Below are positions 1-17,009 of a DNA stretch of 64,000 nucleotides, piece after piece. The stretch lies in assembly GCA_048013815.1 (NCBI GenBank), contig CM106586.1, positions 13,082,001-13,146,000 on the forward strand. Reading direction: 5' to 3'. Positions within the stretch are counted from its first letter, which is position 1. Each line of letters opens with the position of its first letter. Source of the DNA: Setoptus koraiensis (taxonomy: Eukaryota > Arthropoda). The notes under the pieces were generated by a model that was given only the letters and a program-made list of their open reading frames with translations, had not been told where the DNA came from and searched no databases. Made by a program: the position numbers and the translations under genes.

Positions 1-1110
1 TTGATGTGCGATGTGCGATGTTCGGTTTCGACTGACGATATCAGTTTAATTCCGATATTTTTGATACTTTCGACGATTTTGAATATTTCGATATTTTTGA
101 TAGTGTCGATAATATTGATAATTTTAATCTAATAAATTTAATTTCGAATTGATTCAAATAGTATATCAATGGCATACAGCGATGTCTGCGGGGGCGTACA
201 AATGCTCGGAGTGGTTACATGAATGATCGCTGCTTCGAGACAATGAGAACCATAGAGGTCGCGTGACACATATGCACTTGGTTGGCTCAAGTCCTTCACC
301 ATGCGACATATAGCGAGTGTGTTCGGCGTGCCGCGACAGAATTTCTGAATTATATCTGAATAATGTGAATATTGTGAATATAGCGAGCATTTGCGCTGGG
401 CAACACACAGTGAAAACGAAGCCACATAGGCCAATTCTAATTATAAATAGGCGGCTTGCGAGCGATCATGTTACGCAAGAGTAGCATATATTTGCATTTT
501 GGCGCACAGATTGCGCACACCTCGCACACCATTTGACACACGTATATGGTACACACATAGCATGTAAATGTTTGGCAAGACCGCCTCTTGTGAGCCTGAG
601 TCGCTATGCGACCGGCACTGGCACAGGCTCAGGCACACTGGCACAGACGCCGGCACAAATCGAGCTGGCTGCGCGCAATCTTGTCGTAGATCTAGACACT
701 ACCCTATTCTAGATATATATAGTCCTTGTGTGCAGTCGACAGGCGCAAGTGAGCCAAGGGCAGTCATAGGACAAACTTGTGGTCACGTTCACTTGTAAGT
801 CATTTCAATCGCTACACAGTCAAACGCACTGTGTGATACAATAACGATATAAAATGAATTATCATAAGTTACTTTTTCTCTTCTTGTTGTTACGTAAGCG
901 CCATTGTGCGCAAACTCGCACCCTAGGATTAAGGCGGCAAGCGCCTAGCTCCTGTGAGTCACAGACCTAGCCATCGCGATAAGACAGCGAGTCGGGCGCC
1001 AAATTTGAACTGAATTCGACTTGAAGTCGACGGCTTCAAGTCGGCGACTTGGCCAAGGGGGCCAATCTTGACAATGGAAACAGAAGAGGCCGACAAATCT
1101 GCAAAACGGT
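1..1110. other. 3' flank of SoxD-A, no gene seen
   Basis: Positions 40-130 hold a degenerate AT-rich repeat of the type TTTCGATATTTTTGATA. The rest is unique sequence without a convincing exon. Frames here are short and lack splice or composition support. Confidence 0.5.
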
Positions 1111-1134
1111 TGCACGGAATATACTTCAATTGAT

Positions 1135-1140
1135 TTTATT
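1135..1140 (-). terminator. Poly(A) signal of SoxD copy A
   Basis: AATAAA on the minus strand (TTTATT on plus), about 50 nt past the TGA of copy A. The transcript end would lie some 10-30 nt further, near 1105-1125. Confidence 0.6.
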
Positions 1141-1190
1141 CACTATGTTTATATGTACATATATATTATAATAGTGTGTCGTAAATCTAA

Positions 1191-1449
1191 TCAGTTCACC
1201 CTGCTGACCAGAGGCGTACCCGCAATTGAGCTGCTGCGACTCAGGGCATCGTCGTTGTCGACGTCCTCTTTTTCGTCGCTCGATAGGCCGTCGGCATCAA
1301 CTAGGCCATCCATTAATGCATCGACTTCATGATGGTGCCCGAATTGAGTGCCCATCCGCTCGCTCATACCCTCGGCTCCGTCCATGTAGGCGCCAAAATC
1401 GTCGTCGTTGGACGAGTTACCATCGCCGCCCTCGATGCCCATCTCGTGC
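1191..1449 (-). CDS. SoxD: SoxD copy A: 3'-terminal coding exon
   Basis: The acceptor is ATCACAG|GCAC. The exon completes the split Arg and reads HEMGIEGGDGNSSNDDDF and so on, matching copy B (YEMGIEGGDGNSSNEGEF). About 85 residues follow, acidic and Ser-rich (SRSSS), ending at TGA 1193-1191. This makes copy A about 1148 residues from the ATG at 4917. The tail is about 56 residues shorter than in copy B and lacks copy B's second acidic block. The sequence around the stop (AGCAGG|GTGAAC) is a weak donor-like match, so another exon is possible. A canonical AATAAA only about 50 nt downstream favours a real gene end here. The intron before this exon is 138 bp. Confidence 0.8.
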
Positions 1450-1587
1450 CTGTGATTACATCATCATGGTAAATAAAATTGTTGATTGTTGGTTATAATG
1501 CAACGATTATATAATAATTCATATCTGTCGGTATCACTACTAATAGTCACTAGTACTAGTAACAACGGACCGTTGCGCAACACTCAC

Positions 1588-1774
1588 CTCTTTTTGCGCA
1601 TCAGCACCTTGTATTCGGAAATGCGCATCTTCTTGCCGTCCACTATGCAGGTCCGCTTCGGCCTCGGCCGATACCTGTAATCGGGATGTTTCTCCATGTG
1701 AACTTTGCTCAATCTAGACTGCTCCTCGTAGTAGGGCTGCTTCTCGGAGTTAGTCATGGCCTTCCACTTTTGGC
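1588..1774 (-). CDS. SoxD: SoxD copy A: second half of HMG box and SoxD-specific C-terminal extension
   Basis: This 187-nt exon starts after an AG acceptor (GAACAG|GCC) and joins the preceding exon in phase 1, giving [11 protein letters not shown]. It continues through [14 protein letters not shown] and [13 protein letters not shown] to [10 protein letters not shown]. The HMG end plus this basic extension is diagnostic of group D (Sox5/6/13, fly Sox102F). The donor is AAAGAG|GTGAGT at 1588/1587, and the final Arg codon is split. Copy B differs at about five silent positions and encodes the same residues. The frame was read directly across both junctions. Confidence 0.92.
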
Positions 1775-1902
1775 CTGTTCATTTGCGCACAATACACAGT
1801 TAATGAGTTGAAAATAGTTGTTAGTTAACACACAAATTGTAATAAAAGAGCCATTGTTAGGTATCGTTGAATATTCACTGGAGAACAATTAAATAATTAT
1901 CA

Positions 1903-5046
<3,144 letters not shown>

Positions 5047-5052
5047 TCACAG

Positions 5053-5060
5053 TTTATAGG
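5053..5060 (-). promoter_or_regulatory. TATA-like element upstream of SoxD-A exon
   Basis: Minus-strand CCTATAAA lies about 136 nt before the ATG at 4917. If active it would give a short SoxD-A isoform starting at 4917 instead of splicing from the exon at 14 kb. It is supported by position and sequence only; this word class is common in the window. Confidence 0.25.
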
Positions 5061-7459
5061 TGCGAGTGATGAGACAAGTGAATGAACAACAACAAATCAA
5101 ATATAGGATGAACAATGTTGATGCAATTGTTGTTGCGCAACGTTGTACACTTGCCACCATTGTAGTGTGCATTGTATAGTTTGTGTGTTGAGGATAGCGC
5201 CACTAGGGGTCGCCAGTGGTTTTGATTTATTTCCCATGGAGCACCTAAGTAGACGATATGCGTCACGATAGGTCATGATGACAATCGACTCGAATTACCA
5301 CCGCCGCTGCTGCCTCGTTGGCTGCTAATTTGGTGGCCACTCATTATTCATGGCTATTCTTTTACACACACACACACACACTCACAATTAATTAATCGGA
5401 CAAAAAAGCTGGACGAGAAAAGAAAGAATTAAATCGGGCGACGTCGCATTAATAGCTGGCCAACTGGACAAATAAGGGCAAAAGTTTGACTCAAAAATGC
5501 TGATTTATGGCCGCTTGAGCAGCCAGATTGTAGGCCTGTTTGAGTTGGTCAACTGGCCACATAATAGCACCTTGTGGGCTGCGTCGCTGTTTGTCAAACA
5601 GCAAGACGTGAGCAGTTTGGCAGTTAGGCCGACTCTTGGGTGCCCTGGCGGTGGCTTGTGTTCAACAACTTTGTGTTTACAACAATATCAGTGATGCAAC
5701 ACTGCTACACTGTTTTACTGTGGCACACACTCGGTAGGCGAAAAAAGCCACCAACGGCTGATAGGTGAAATTAATCATCACCATCCATATGGCTCTGGCT
5801 GTGGCCGAGAGAGGTGAGTATTTTGCGAGGATTAGCCAGCGAGTGGCCGCGCAACACAAGCCGCAATGGGCCAACTAAATCAAGATGTGCCGCTGTCCGG
5901 CGCTTGTCGTTGTCCAGCGGCGGTCGCTGTCCGGCGCTTGTCGTTGTCCAGCGGCGGTTGCTGTTGTCCGGCGGTTGCTGCTGGGCCGCCCGACGCGGCT
6001 TCGAAAGAACGCACCGTGATCCGCGACCCAGACAGACGCAGACAACAATCACGCTGTTATGAATTGATGGCCATAATGGACGGTCGCCGTGGATAAATTG
6101 GACACAAGCTCGTAATGGACACAGTTGAAGCCAATTGTGGTTGGCCGGCCCACTGTGCTCGCAATAAATATCGCCGGCGGTGCCAGCAGCCAATATATTG
6201 CGAGCCAATATGCGATATAATGCCATTCTTTATATCTGCGAATCGAGTCAGCAGCGAGCAGCACAGCGGGCAAAGACGCTGAGCCGAAAAAGGCACGCCA
6301 AAAAAGACAATTAATTAATAGCTCATTAGATGACAATGATTAGCCGCTAATGGGTAAAGAAGCGGCCATCTTCGCTGACAAGATTCTTGGCTATGTGCTG
6401 CCCATAGCCATATCTTGCATTGTGTGCCCATTGGACCACGCCGACTGTCGCAAGTGTACATGACGCAAGTATATGCGACCACCATTATGGCCATATTGAC
6501 ACTGGGCGAGAGAGAAAGTGTGAGAATGGGAGCGCGCCAAACAATCCGACTGACCAGTGGCCGAGTGGCAGCGAGCGCAACTATGCAAAGTCACTTGTAA
6601 TGTGCTCGCTGACCATTCTCGGGCCGCCCATTACACGCAATAATGAGGACGTGCTGGCGCTCGATGATATACGAGCCAAACTCAGCGTGAAACAATGATA
6701 ACTTTATGATAACTCGGCACTTCTCGTTGTTTGCGACGACAACTGGCGCTTATGTAAGTGCTCACATCTCGTTCGGACAGCAATGATATGGCCAACTGTG
6801 CGCCGTGATACCATTATGTATTTGTGGCAAAACAATATTGCCAGTGTGCTCCAGTTTGGCCGGCGCTGTGTGACCGACTGCGAAAATCGCCGCGTTACCC
6901 GACTGTCGCAAGTTGGCACACAAGCTAACACACAAGTTACATAACGCGAGTTACACATAACACAAGTGACACTGATCATGATTTTGTGTTTATCTAGCCA
7001 GTTTAATGGCGCATGATATTACGTAACAATCGCACAATGCAATCAGCAATAACGATAAAATAACGATAAAATGCAGCAACTGAAAATATTGCGCAATTGC
7101 GCGCCTATTGATCGAGCATGCGAAGCAATGACAACCTCGTCAGAGCCACATGTCCGTGGCCAACAAGCATGTTTGTTTGGTCACACCGGTCATTTTAGTT
7201 TTTTGATTTGGTCAATCAGTTGCTTGGTGAGTCGACGAACAGTCACTGTTTGAAACAGTGGCCACTAACAAGTTTTGGAGCTGTGAAACAATTGCAACAA
7301 CAGCAACAACAATATCGACCATCGAGTAGCTCGTTCAGTGTGCTCATGTATCATGGCTGTGCCATTAATTAATTAGCGCAAACCAACCGCACTGGATAGC
7401 CATCAAATGTCGGCACAGTTTGTCGTTGTGCACAGCACGCAAAACAATCAAAACAATTA

Positions 7460-7506
7460 AATGACGACCTAACAATATCGCATTGCGCAATTGTTAGGTC
7501 GTCATT
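7460..7506. repeat. Perfect hairpin, 17-bp arms
   Basis: The arm AATGACGACCTAACAAT (7460-7476) is inverted at 7490-7506, with a 13-base loop. Confidence 0.95.
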
Positions 7507-8888
7507 GTCATATTTCACAATTAATTAATTATCAAGCGCCAGTCGCTGGCAATGGGCACAGGTGACACAGGCATCATGTGTCAAGATAGTGGCGCAATAG
7601 CTTGTGCGAATGCGCGCCATTCAATCGGCGGGCCAGCCAGCCAACAAACAACCAATTATAGGCCACAAGAAGAATACCAACCTATAATTAGCGAGGCCGT
7701 GATTATTGTGTATGGCACTGGCCGATAATGCGATCGATCGAAGATAGCACAAGCTGGCAAGAAGAAGAGAATCGGCCAGCGACAAATAAAAGAATAACAA
7801 CAGCGCCAGAGTCTGAATAATAAGTTGGCTTGCTAAGGTCAAATCACGAGCTGTCACGTGGCCCACATACAATCGCAATTACGGTTCACTAATCTTAATC
7901 TAGCAGCGCGCACATCAATCTCCATACGGCACCCAGTCAATTATTGGCTCGTCATGCAGTGCGCACTACACAATCGTCTCGAGCCGCGTCGTCTAATCGT
8001 CTCATGGCGGCACGGGCTCGCATCGAGCGGCCGGATAATAGAGCGAGATAAGATAACTGACCACTTGGCCCGCGAGCGTGAATAAAGAGCCCAACGGCGA
8101 TGGGCCCCACTTAAGGGCGGGCGGGGGATATAGTGTAGCGTGCGAGTGCGTGCATAAGTCCCGCTACTTGGGCGATTGATTGATTTTCGGGCTAACATTT
8201 GAACATTGGGAATTGATTTGTTCAACTGATTGCGCCGAATTGCACGCCAGTCCTAAGTGAGTGCTGAGTAGTTGTAGCAAAATAAAAGATTTCTTCTCTA
8301 TTATGACAGCAGCAGCGGCAGCAGCGGCAACACTGGTCAAAAGCGAGTGCAAGTATCTCACGATACCTCGACAGATCCTTTAATTTGATACTCATCGCTG
8401 CTAATGCTACTTAGCGCCAACAGTTTCGGGCCGGCCAAACGGTCGGTTCGCATCGAATGGCTGCACTAATAATGTCGACGGTGTGTGTGTCACAAAAAGA
8501 AGCTTTCGTTACAGTGACACGGGCGATGCAGAGGCGCCGCCATCGTGCGAACCGGGCCCGCGTGTCCAGTATCCAGTTTCACCGGCGACAACGCCAACAA
8601 CAACAACAACAGCGCCAACTACATCCACAGCGCCAACAACAACAACCACTGGCGACGGACACGAGCCGTCGCACTGGCAACTGTTGGCAATGTTGTTGTT
8701 GCGCCGGCAACGCTGTTATGCAACGGCGAGTAAATAAAGTGAGCATCACTGGTCAGCGGCAATAACTCAAGTGGCAGCAACCGACACAAAAGCAGAAACA
8801 ACAACAGCGCACCGATAGTTCACCTTTCTAATTTTAGAACAGCCAGCGCCGCGACATTTTATACATGCTGTGCCGTAATGAGCGCTGC

Positions 8889-8922
<34 letters not shown>

Positions 8923-11900
8923 GTTGCTGCTGCTGCTGCTGTGATTTGATACTGGCTCACTCCACATTTGGGGTCACTCTCACTTTCTCGCCAGCGAATG
9001 GCCTGGCTTAACCGGTGCCGGCGGGACACTCAAGCGACCAAACAAACAAACGAACCAACAAACGAACCAACAAACGAACCGGCAAACAACATGTAAACAT
9101 CGTGTCGTCGAGTGGACCGAATCAAGTAACATCAGCATAATTATAATAAATAAACAAACACACTACTTAACATGAGCAAACAAACAGATTTATCTGATAG
9201 CTCACACCACGTCGTGTCATCGTTTTATTTTATTCCTCTTGTTCTCGTTCTGTCACTCACTCTCCCCCGCTACACACACACACTCGCTTTCTCTGTCCCT
9301 TGGTCTGTTCTCATCATCATATTACATCACGCAATTACTGCTGGCCGTACAGTGTGTTACATAATCGCGCGCAGCCGATTTACATAAGCGAGCCACGATA
9401 AGCTGCCCATCTGAGACCAGCTGAGATTGAGAGAAGCAATTGAGCACACAGTTGAATGTAAAAAGAATGCAATTTGATTCGCTGTTTGTGTCGCGCCCCA
9501 CTGACCGGTGACTTTCGATAATGCGACACATCATTGTCTCGCCGGCTATACAAACAATCAATGGCGCTCGCATTGGCGCCACAATTGAGCTAATCGGCTA
9601 ATCAGGTTACTCTGAGCTTAGCTGTGCGCGCTGTTTACGGCTAAGTTTTGCCCAAACGAGCTAAACTTAGTCGGCTGGCCGCAACTCTCGCTACGGACAG
9701 ACTGTTTTAGGCTGACCGGACAACGGAACGACGGCACAATGGGCCACATTCGGCCCACAGTGACACATTCGACTTGTGCCGTCCTGTTTCCATGTTGCGC
9801 CTCGCAAGTTGCCAGTGACAACATTGGTTGACACCAGTCAACATAAGTCTGCTTGTTATTTGAGCGGCGACCAAGGCCAACCGATCGCTGCAGTTAATTG
9901 ATTAGACTTTAAATCTACAAGATGGGTTTTGGCGAACAGATCGCTCGCTACGGCAGCGCTGCCAGCGATCGTCTTGAGCAACTTTTCGTTCACATCTGAT
10001 ACAACCATCTTGTGACGACTCACTATTATATTAGAAATCACAAATGGTATTATATTAACATTATTATAAAACACAACTTCATTCATTTGCTAACTACTCT
10101 GTACGTATTGCGTATACGTATCGCCTCGGTTGTTTGCGTCACTGCACGCTTGTCGTTTGAGCGAGCCAATTGAACAACAAAAAGTACAAACTTACACTTT
10201 AAACACTGTGCTGTCGACAACAACGACACACACGCCACAACTCCGTGTGCCATATGGCGCCCAACCAGCCACCATCAATGGCACCTGTGGCCGCGCTAAA
10301 TGATTTCGTGCTCGTTTCGTTTGTCTTGTTAATTGCCACAAACAATCCTATATTGACTGAATTATTCAGCGTTGACTGTCGACATATCTACACGCTATAT
10401 TAATATAGCATGGGCTGTGTTCGTTGCGTGCCGAAACAGAAAAATTGGCACTTCATGCAACATAAAGTCAGTTGAAATAACAATACCATATTCGACTACT
10501 ACAATGCAACAACAAATATGCCTATAAAACTCGCATGTCTCAATAAGCGCGCCTTGACAAGTGCGCCTCGGTAGCCGTGCCTCGGCAACTGTGCCTCGAT
10601 GACTGCGCCGAGACACAATAACACAAACAAACAGCGTTCAACAATAACATGACTTAATGATTGTCGGCCCGACGATATTGTCTGGCGCGTTTCCGATTGC
10701 GCTCGCTCTGTCGCAATTGCTGGCTTGCAATCGCTGCCGTACGATCGCTGCCGTGCAATTGCCGTTGGGGTCTGGAGTGGGGCAGCGCTCGGGGTTCATG
10801 GTTGGCAGTTCAGGGTGGAAGGCAGTCGCGAGTAGTGGTGTCGCCGGGATGAGTCGCGGGGACATTACGTACGCGAGAGAGAGCGAGAGAGAAAGCGAGA
10901 GAGAAATGTCGCCTCGCCATGTGTGCAGTGCTAATGGCAAATTAACATTGGCATGTCATGAGGATCGAGTCCATTAAAAGCAAGCGAGCGAGCGAGCGAA
11001 AAGGAAAGTGTTGCTCGCCCGATCGAAGCCACTCGCAAGCGGCCTTGAGTTGAGTCATGTTGTTGTTGCCGGCGTGGTTGTTGTCGCGGTTGTTGTTGCT
11101 GTTGTGGCTGCTGCTGTTGTTGTTGTCGTTGCGCAATGTGTCAGTTGAGCAGACAAACCACATCGTTACCCATTATCTCGTCGTCTGGCAGTCGCTGGTG
11201 ATTATGCGAGCTGCATTGTTATTGTTGTTGTTGTTTTAGGCCTCGCTTCTTGGAGACAAACAACAGCGAGCAGATCGACAGAGACCGAGACAAAGCTGCT
11301 GCTGCTGCTGCTGTTGTTATTGTGTGTGAATGCGTTATTAATTTGCAAATGCACTTGTCGTCGTCGTCGTCGTCGTCGATCGCATTATCACAGCACAGCC
11401 CTATTAGTGGTATCCTATAGTACACAGTGTATACACGACGGCGCGCATCGACGGGCTCACATGAGCGCATTGTGATACAATATTATTGTGTATTTATTGT
11501 GTGCAATATCACCGATACTCGCAATGATGGTAGATATATTGAACTAACAATGTAAGTTACTTGTTACAAGCACACGCATGCATGCATTATTGGGCGCACA
11601 CACACAGCACACAGCAGCTATCAGCAACCAACGGGCTAAACTGCTGAGCTCATCCCTCGCAACAATGGCCCGACAACTGATGAAAGTCATGCAAAACCAA
11701 TAAAAATAACACAAATGCCAAAACAAATAGAAATAATACCAATGGTGGCAACAATAATGCCAATGATGCCAATTATTGCTATTAGTATTGCCATAAGCAT
11801 GTCTCAGCAGACACGATATGCGCGATGCGCCAACAACAATGCCCATGAGAGCTGAAACTTTTGTTTGCCATCGCCATTATTGGTCGCCGTTCGTCACTAT

Positions 11901-14101
11901 TGGTCGACATTCGTCATTTACTTATTATTTTATTCGTGCAGACGCCCAACAATGGGCACACATGTGCCGCCTCAACGCCATTTGCGCACAATTGGTACAA
12001 TTGTTGAAATTTTACCAATTGCATCATTCAAAGCGGCTCACTGTGATGAGTGGCTCATTTTTGCAGCCACGCAAACACAAATCGGTGCGTCGTTGTGTAG
12101 GCTTGTAAGCCGCGCAGTGATGCCAATCAAGCGAAATTCGACTAAAACCCGACTCTTCACCAATACTCTGCGCGATCGAGCCGAGCTGGTCGACGCGTCG
12201 CCAGTGGCTAGGTGGCTGGCACTATTGTTGTTGCCTATGTCGCCTATATGGGTCGCTCGCTGTTGCTGCTCGTCGTGTCATATCGCGCGTCTCGGAGAGG
12301 CTCTCTCATTAGCTCGCATTATCAACTCGGCTAACGAGCTTCTAACGAGTTTGCCCAAGTTTGATTGGGGGCGCCCAAGCAGCAGCGACTGTCAGCCAAG
12401 TGTCTAGCTGTTCACTAATTGACTGTGAGCAGTCGCAGTTTCGTGTGTGATTTTGCTATCGGATGATACATTTCGCATTTGGCGTTTCGCATCATGCATT
12501 TTGGCCCGACTGACTGTGTCGCGAGCAACAAGCAATTTTGAATTGCAACAACAGCCATCTTTGCGTATTTGCGAGCTGCTGCTGCTGCTGTTGTTGTTGT
12601 CGTTGTGATCGCGAAGCCTAAAACTTGCATCAGCCAACAAGCCAACAAGAGCGGAGCATGTCGTTAAATGGTTGGGCGCAAATGATTGATGGTGGCGTTG
12701 ACACTTGTGCTGCTGCTAGCGGATATATCAGCAGCCACAACAATTACCACATTGAGCGACATTATACAACAATGTCACAATGACGATACCATCATATTAT
12801 ACAACAACGTGAACAACAATATGCCATGCACCAGCAGCTAGTTGCAGCTAGTGACAATGTCGCCACTAGCATGCTCGCGAATTATAAATGCGTATCATCT
12901 GTCTATATTATCTGCTTATCTATTTGTTAGCGGTTAATTTGGCTCAATTGGTCTCTCTCGTTCACTTGCCCTCCTCCGCGTCGCACCAAATTGTGCACTA
13001 TTATGCATGATGCCATTATTTGCACATTATTGTTGCGTTACTTTTATTATTGCCCCCAGTTAGTGTGTCTTGGGCAGCGCCATTCTATCTAACAGCGCTG
13101 CATTTCGCGCATCTAATAGATTCGCTAGATCTACCCACTGATGAATCTCGTCATCTCGTCCGCGGCTGGCTGGCTGGTGGGAGGCTCGCTGGAAGCCACC
13201 AAAGTGACACACACACACACATTATAGCTGCTCAGCTGGTGCGCTTGACAATAATAATTGTTGCCAGACGGCGGACAAGGCTTCGGGCCAACAATTCCCA
13301 GCGGCACCCACAAGCAGCGCACGAGATTTAGCGAGAGAGAGAGAGAGAGAGAGACGGATAATTGTTTTCTCTGGGCGCTGGCGCTTCATGGGCTTTGTGT
13401 GCCCAGTGTGAGACTGGCAGCGTGGACCTTGAAGCGGATAATTGTTGTTTCTCACCATTATTGCCATCATTGTGGGCGCACAAGTTTCAACGGAGCGCGG
13501 GACAGGGCCGATCGATGGCTTCTCTGGCTCTCTCTCTGGCGCCCATTCATTCATTGGGAGCGAGTGCGTGCGATCAATGAATGAAATGAGTAATCTATCC
13601 ATCGCATCGTGCAATATATGCAAATGATCATGATAGATAGTGACAGATTTAGAGCACACCCGCAGCAGAGAAGCCGTACATTGGGCCAGTAGGGCCTGCA
13701 TATGGTGGTCAGTCGGTGGCGCAGTTTCATCGGCAACGATTTGATAATCATCAAATCATGTGGCTGCGCGCATTTAGGCCCACATTATAAATCATCGTCA
13801 CTAATGGATGTGCGGCACAATTCAAAATCGCATCTCATTACCGCTGGCCGAGCTGTAAGGCCGTCGGACATAGCAGTGGGCCGAGTGTGACAGGGGCAAA
13901 ATCCGAGGATGAAATCGCCAACAATCCGCATTGATTGACTGTGTGTGTGTGACCAACGACACAGTTTGGCTCGTACAACGTATAATGGGGATATTGGGCA
14001 CGTATTATACACGTGCTATAATACGTGGTGCATAATGATACAACGGGGCGATGCGCGCGCGCGCGCCTCTAATGGGAAATAACAGGTTGCTCACAACTTA
14101 C

Positions 14102-14618
14102 CTTGTCTGTGTGGCGCTGTTGCTGCTGTCGCTGGTGGCTGTTTAGCGGGCCCGCGGTTGCGTCATTATCTGGCTCGTGTCCCATGGCTTGGCTGGCGGC
14201 GCTCGAACGAGTGCTGTAGTCAGTGTTTGAGTCGGTGCTAGAATCGGTGTTTAAATCGGTGCTTAAATCAATGCCCAAATCGGTGGCCGGCCGTTGGTGC
14301 TGAGCCAGCGGCGATTCGGGTGCGCGCACCAGGCAATCGGCCGAGACAATCGACAGTGAGGGCGACAATGACGACGCCGACGATGCTGTTGTTGGACAGG
14401 GCGACGGAGGCTCAAACAGGCCGCTGGTGCGCGTGTCGCTGCCAATGGAATTTGTGATGGTCATAGATGGATCATGGTTCATGTAATCACAACTAGTGGT
14501 CAGTTTGGTGGTGTCGCTGTGTCGTTGTTTGCTCGCGGGGCAACTCTCGGCCCTGTTGTTTGGTGCTGGCTCTTGCGAGCGTGCGCTATTGTCTTGTTTC
14601 ATTGTTTGCTCGGCTGGG
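14102..14618 (-). CDS. Probable upstream coding exon of SoxD copy A
   Basis: This open frame ends in a consensus phase-0 donor (ACAGACAAG|GTAAGT at 14102/14101). The large SoxD-A exon starts in phase 0 at 4905, so the two join in frame across a 9.2-kb intron. The frame opens either at ATG 14602 (MKQDNSARSQEPAPNN) or after a phase-2 acceptor ACAACAAG|C at 14618, preceded by TACTAAT. The peptide is Ser/Thr/Pro/Asp-rich, with a run of STD/NTD repeats and a terminal QRQQQQRHTDK. I see no domain and no clear similarity to the corresponding copy-B exon. Assignment to SoxD-A rests on strand, order, phase and the parallel layout of copy B. It could be the first exon of another gene. Confidence 0.5.
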
Positions 14619-15135
14619 CTTGTTGTAACTATTATTATATTAGTATAAATAAACTTGTAAACTGTTGTAACTATTGTAACACTATAACATAACACCGACA
14701 ATTGTGGCGATGTCACGATTTAGAAACGACTACCGGCGTAACGGTAAACTCGAGCCGCTGTCAATGTTGCAGTGTCGCAGCTCACCTGTCCGCTTGGGGG
14801 CCTATTGTTGTGCTGCGTTCGGTTGTCGTGCTGAAACTGTTTGCGCAAAACTGTTTGCAACAGCAAGGTGACAATTCAAACAATCGAGTTGCTGCCAGTT
14901 GGTTGGTTCAGTTCAGTCTGGTTCGGTTTGGTTTAAAATAAAAAATTCATGCGCATCAATTAGTTGCTGGCGCGCACAGAGAACAATGTTGCCGATTTTT
15001 CAGTTTAAAAGCAAAATGATAATAAAAGTTTTAAATTCTCGTCTTATCGATGCGCATTCGGCGCATTTACATTGTATCGCGAACAATTCACGCGCACGAG
15101 CAATGCGATGCGCGCGCATCTCCATTGTAACCTAT

Positions 15136-15172
15136 CATTGTTGATACTATCAACTTGATAGTATCAACAATG
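15136..15172. repeat. Near-perfect palindrome, 18-bp arms
   Basis: The arms CATTGTTGATACTATCAA and its inverse are separated by a single base at 15154. Confidence 0.95.
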
Positions 15173-16896
15173 ACAAGTTTGTTTGTGTGGCGTCGCGGTG
15201 TGTGTGTGTGTGTCAAATTGAACCATACAAGCCGCAGCCAACCTGCCAGTGCGTGCGTGTACGTTGTACCGCTCCGTTGCGACCGTCAATTGTTGCGCAA
15301 CAGCCCGTGCAAATGGCGAGCAAACGGAGGGTAATTCGCTTGCACTTTGTGACAGCGTCTTGACAGCGACGCTGCATTCGACGAAAGTATTCTCTCGGAA
15401 GTATTTCGCCAGTTCGTTGGCTGCGACCGGCGTGAGACTGAGCTGGCCAGATTCGAGCCACCGCGTGCTTGTTGCTGCTTTGTAGCACGTGTAGCACGTG
15501 TAAATCGCGAATAAATTGGACGATAAATGAGCGCCAGATGCGCTCATTTATTAGCAATTATAGTTGCCATCAACGCGCAACATTGCGCCTTGCGATAGTC
15601 GTCACTGTTGCGCAATGCACTGATAATTGATAGCACCAGCGTCCATGAATATCCAGCAGCAGTAACAACAAACTGTTGTTTATTGTGTGACGCAACAACA
15701 GCACACAAACAAACAATCGGACGAGCCGAGAGTGACTTTAATTGTTCTCGGCGCTGTCTAAGCACCGTGAGAACTGTCCACTGCTGGTGCTGTCCAGTGT
15801 CTGGTGTGACGTCTCATTTTTGCGCCACTCAAAGGGCCCTCGACACTGCGCGCTCGACAATAAACGCCCGATTGGGGCGCCCGCGCCGCGCCGCCTATTA
15901 CGTTCTTATTTGTTAAGGGTATTTATTAAGCGTCTCGTCGGGAATGTGTGTGGTTGTTGCGGCCACCAGTGTCGTGTGTGGCCGCCACTTTGCTCGGACT
16001 GGCCGCACGGACTGGCCGCACGGACTGAACGCGCGGACTGGCCGGCGGCGTGCGCAAGTGGCTACAGTGTAGAGACAGTGTGTAAAGATTGTAATTGCCG
16101 GACGCGCCGGCACTCACAACTCAATTGCGAGTCGTTTGCGCGAGGCCGCCAATAAATCATTGAGATCGCCGCGAATATCCGCCAATACGCGCCATCTAAT
16201 GAATGGATGTCGCTCTGCGCGCCTGTCGATTTATTTTTTTATCGGTCCACTCGTCTATTCGTCTATTTGTCCATTGGTCTGTCTATCTGTCTATCAGTCT
16301 ATTCGTCCATTTGTCTGCCTATCAGTCTATTCGTCCATTTGTCTGCCTATCAGTCTATTCGTCCGTCTGTCGGTCTGGCTGGCTGGCTGGCCGGCCATTT
16401 GTCCGCCTGCGAGCCAGATAAAATCAGAGTGCCGCAGAGAGCGATTGTTGAGCAATCGCCGCCATCGCGAACTTTATGCCCAACGATTGTGACTCGTTAG
16501 CTGGCCCCCAACAAAGCTCATTAATGAGATTAAAAGCACATCACCATCAGATGGCGCCTGGCGATTGCCGGCTCGGCGTCACCTGTAAATGTAAGCCACA
16601 GATGGATAGACAGATTAAGCGCGGACAGTGAATGGCCAGTTGTGGTTGTGGTGCGCGACAGGAGAAACGTTTGCTATTTCGATTGATTCTCACGCACAAA
16701 ACTTGAATCAAAATTGACAGTTGATACAGTGAGTGGTCATCATAATGACAATTTATTTTGCACACTATAATTTCTCTGATTTGATTTTGTGATTTTTGTG
16801 TGCACTTGTTATCTCGATGGCGAGCCATGCGCCACAAGTGCCGTTTGCTCTAGCAACCGTATCTATTGGGTGTAGTGATCACTGTGATAACGACTG

Positions 16897-17009
16897 CAGT
16901 GTTCTCTAGCGGCCAGAGTCCGGCAGTGTCCTCTGGCGGCCAGAGTCCGGCAGTGTCCTCTGGCGGCCAGAGTCCGGCAGTGTCCTCTGGCGGCCAGAGT
17001 CCGGCAGTG
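16897..17009. repeat. 27-bp tandem repeat, four units
   Basis: Four head-to-tail 27-bp units with core GGCGGCCAGAGTCCGGCAGT. The first unit carries two substitutions; the last three are identical. There are no spacers, so it is not a CRISPR array. Confidence 0.95.

Noticed and set aside
13020-13331. Apparent secreted protein on the plus strand
   Set aside because: The hydrophobic start uses TTG, an upstream in-frame TGA is present and no ATG is available. No splice model rescues it.
16897-17009. Possible CRISPR array
   Set aside because: Units are directly adjacent with no spacers, there are no Cas genes, and the context is a eukaryotic genome.
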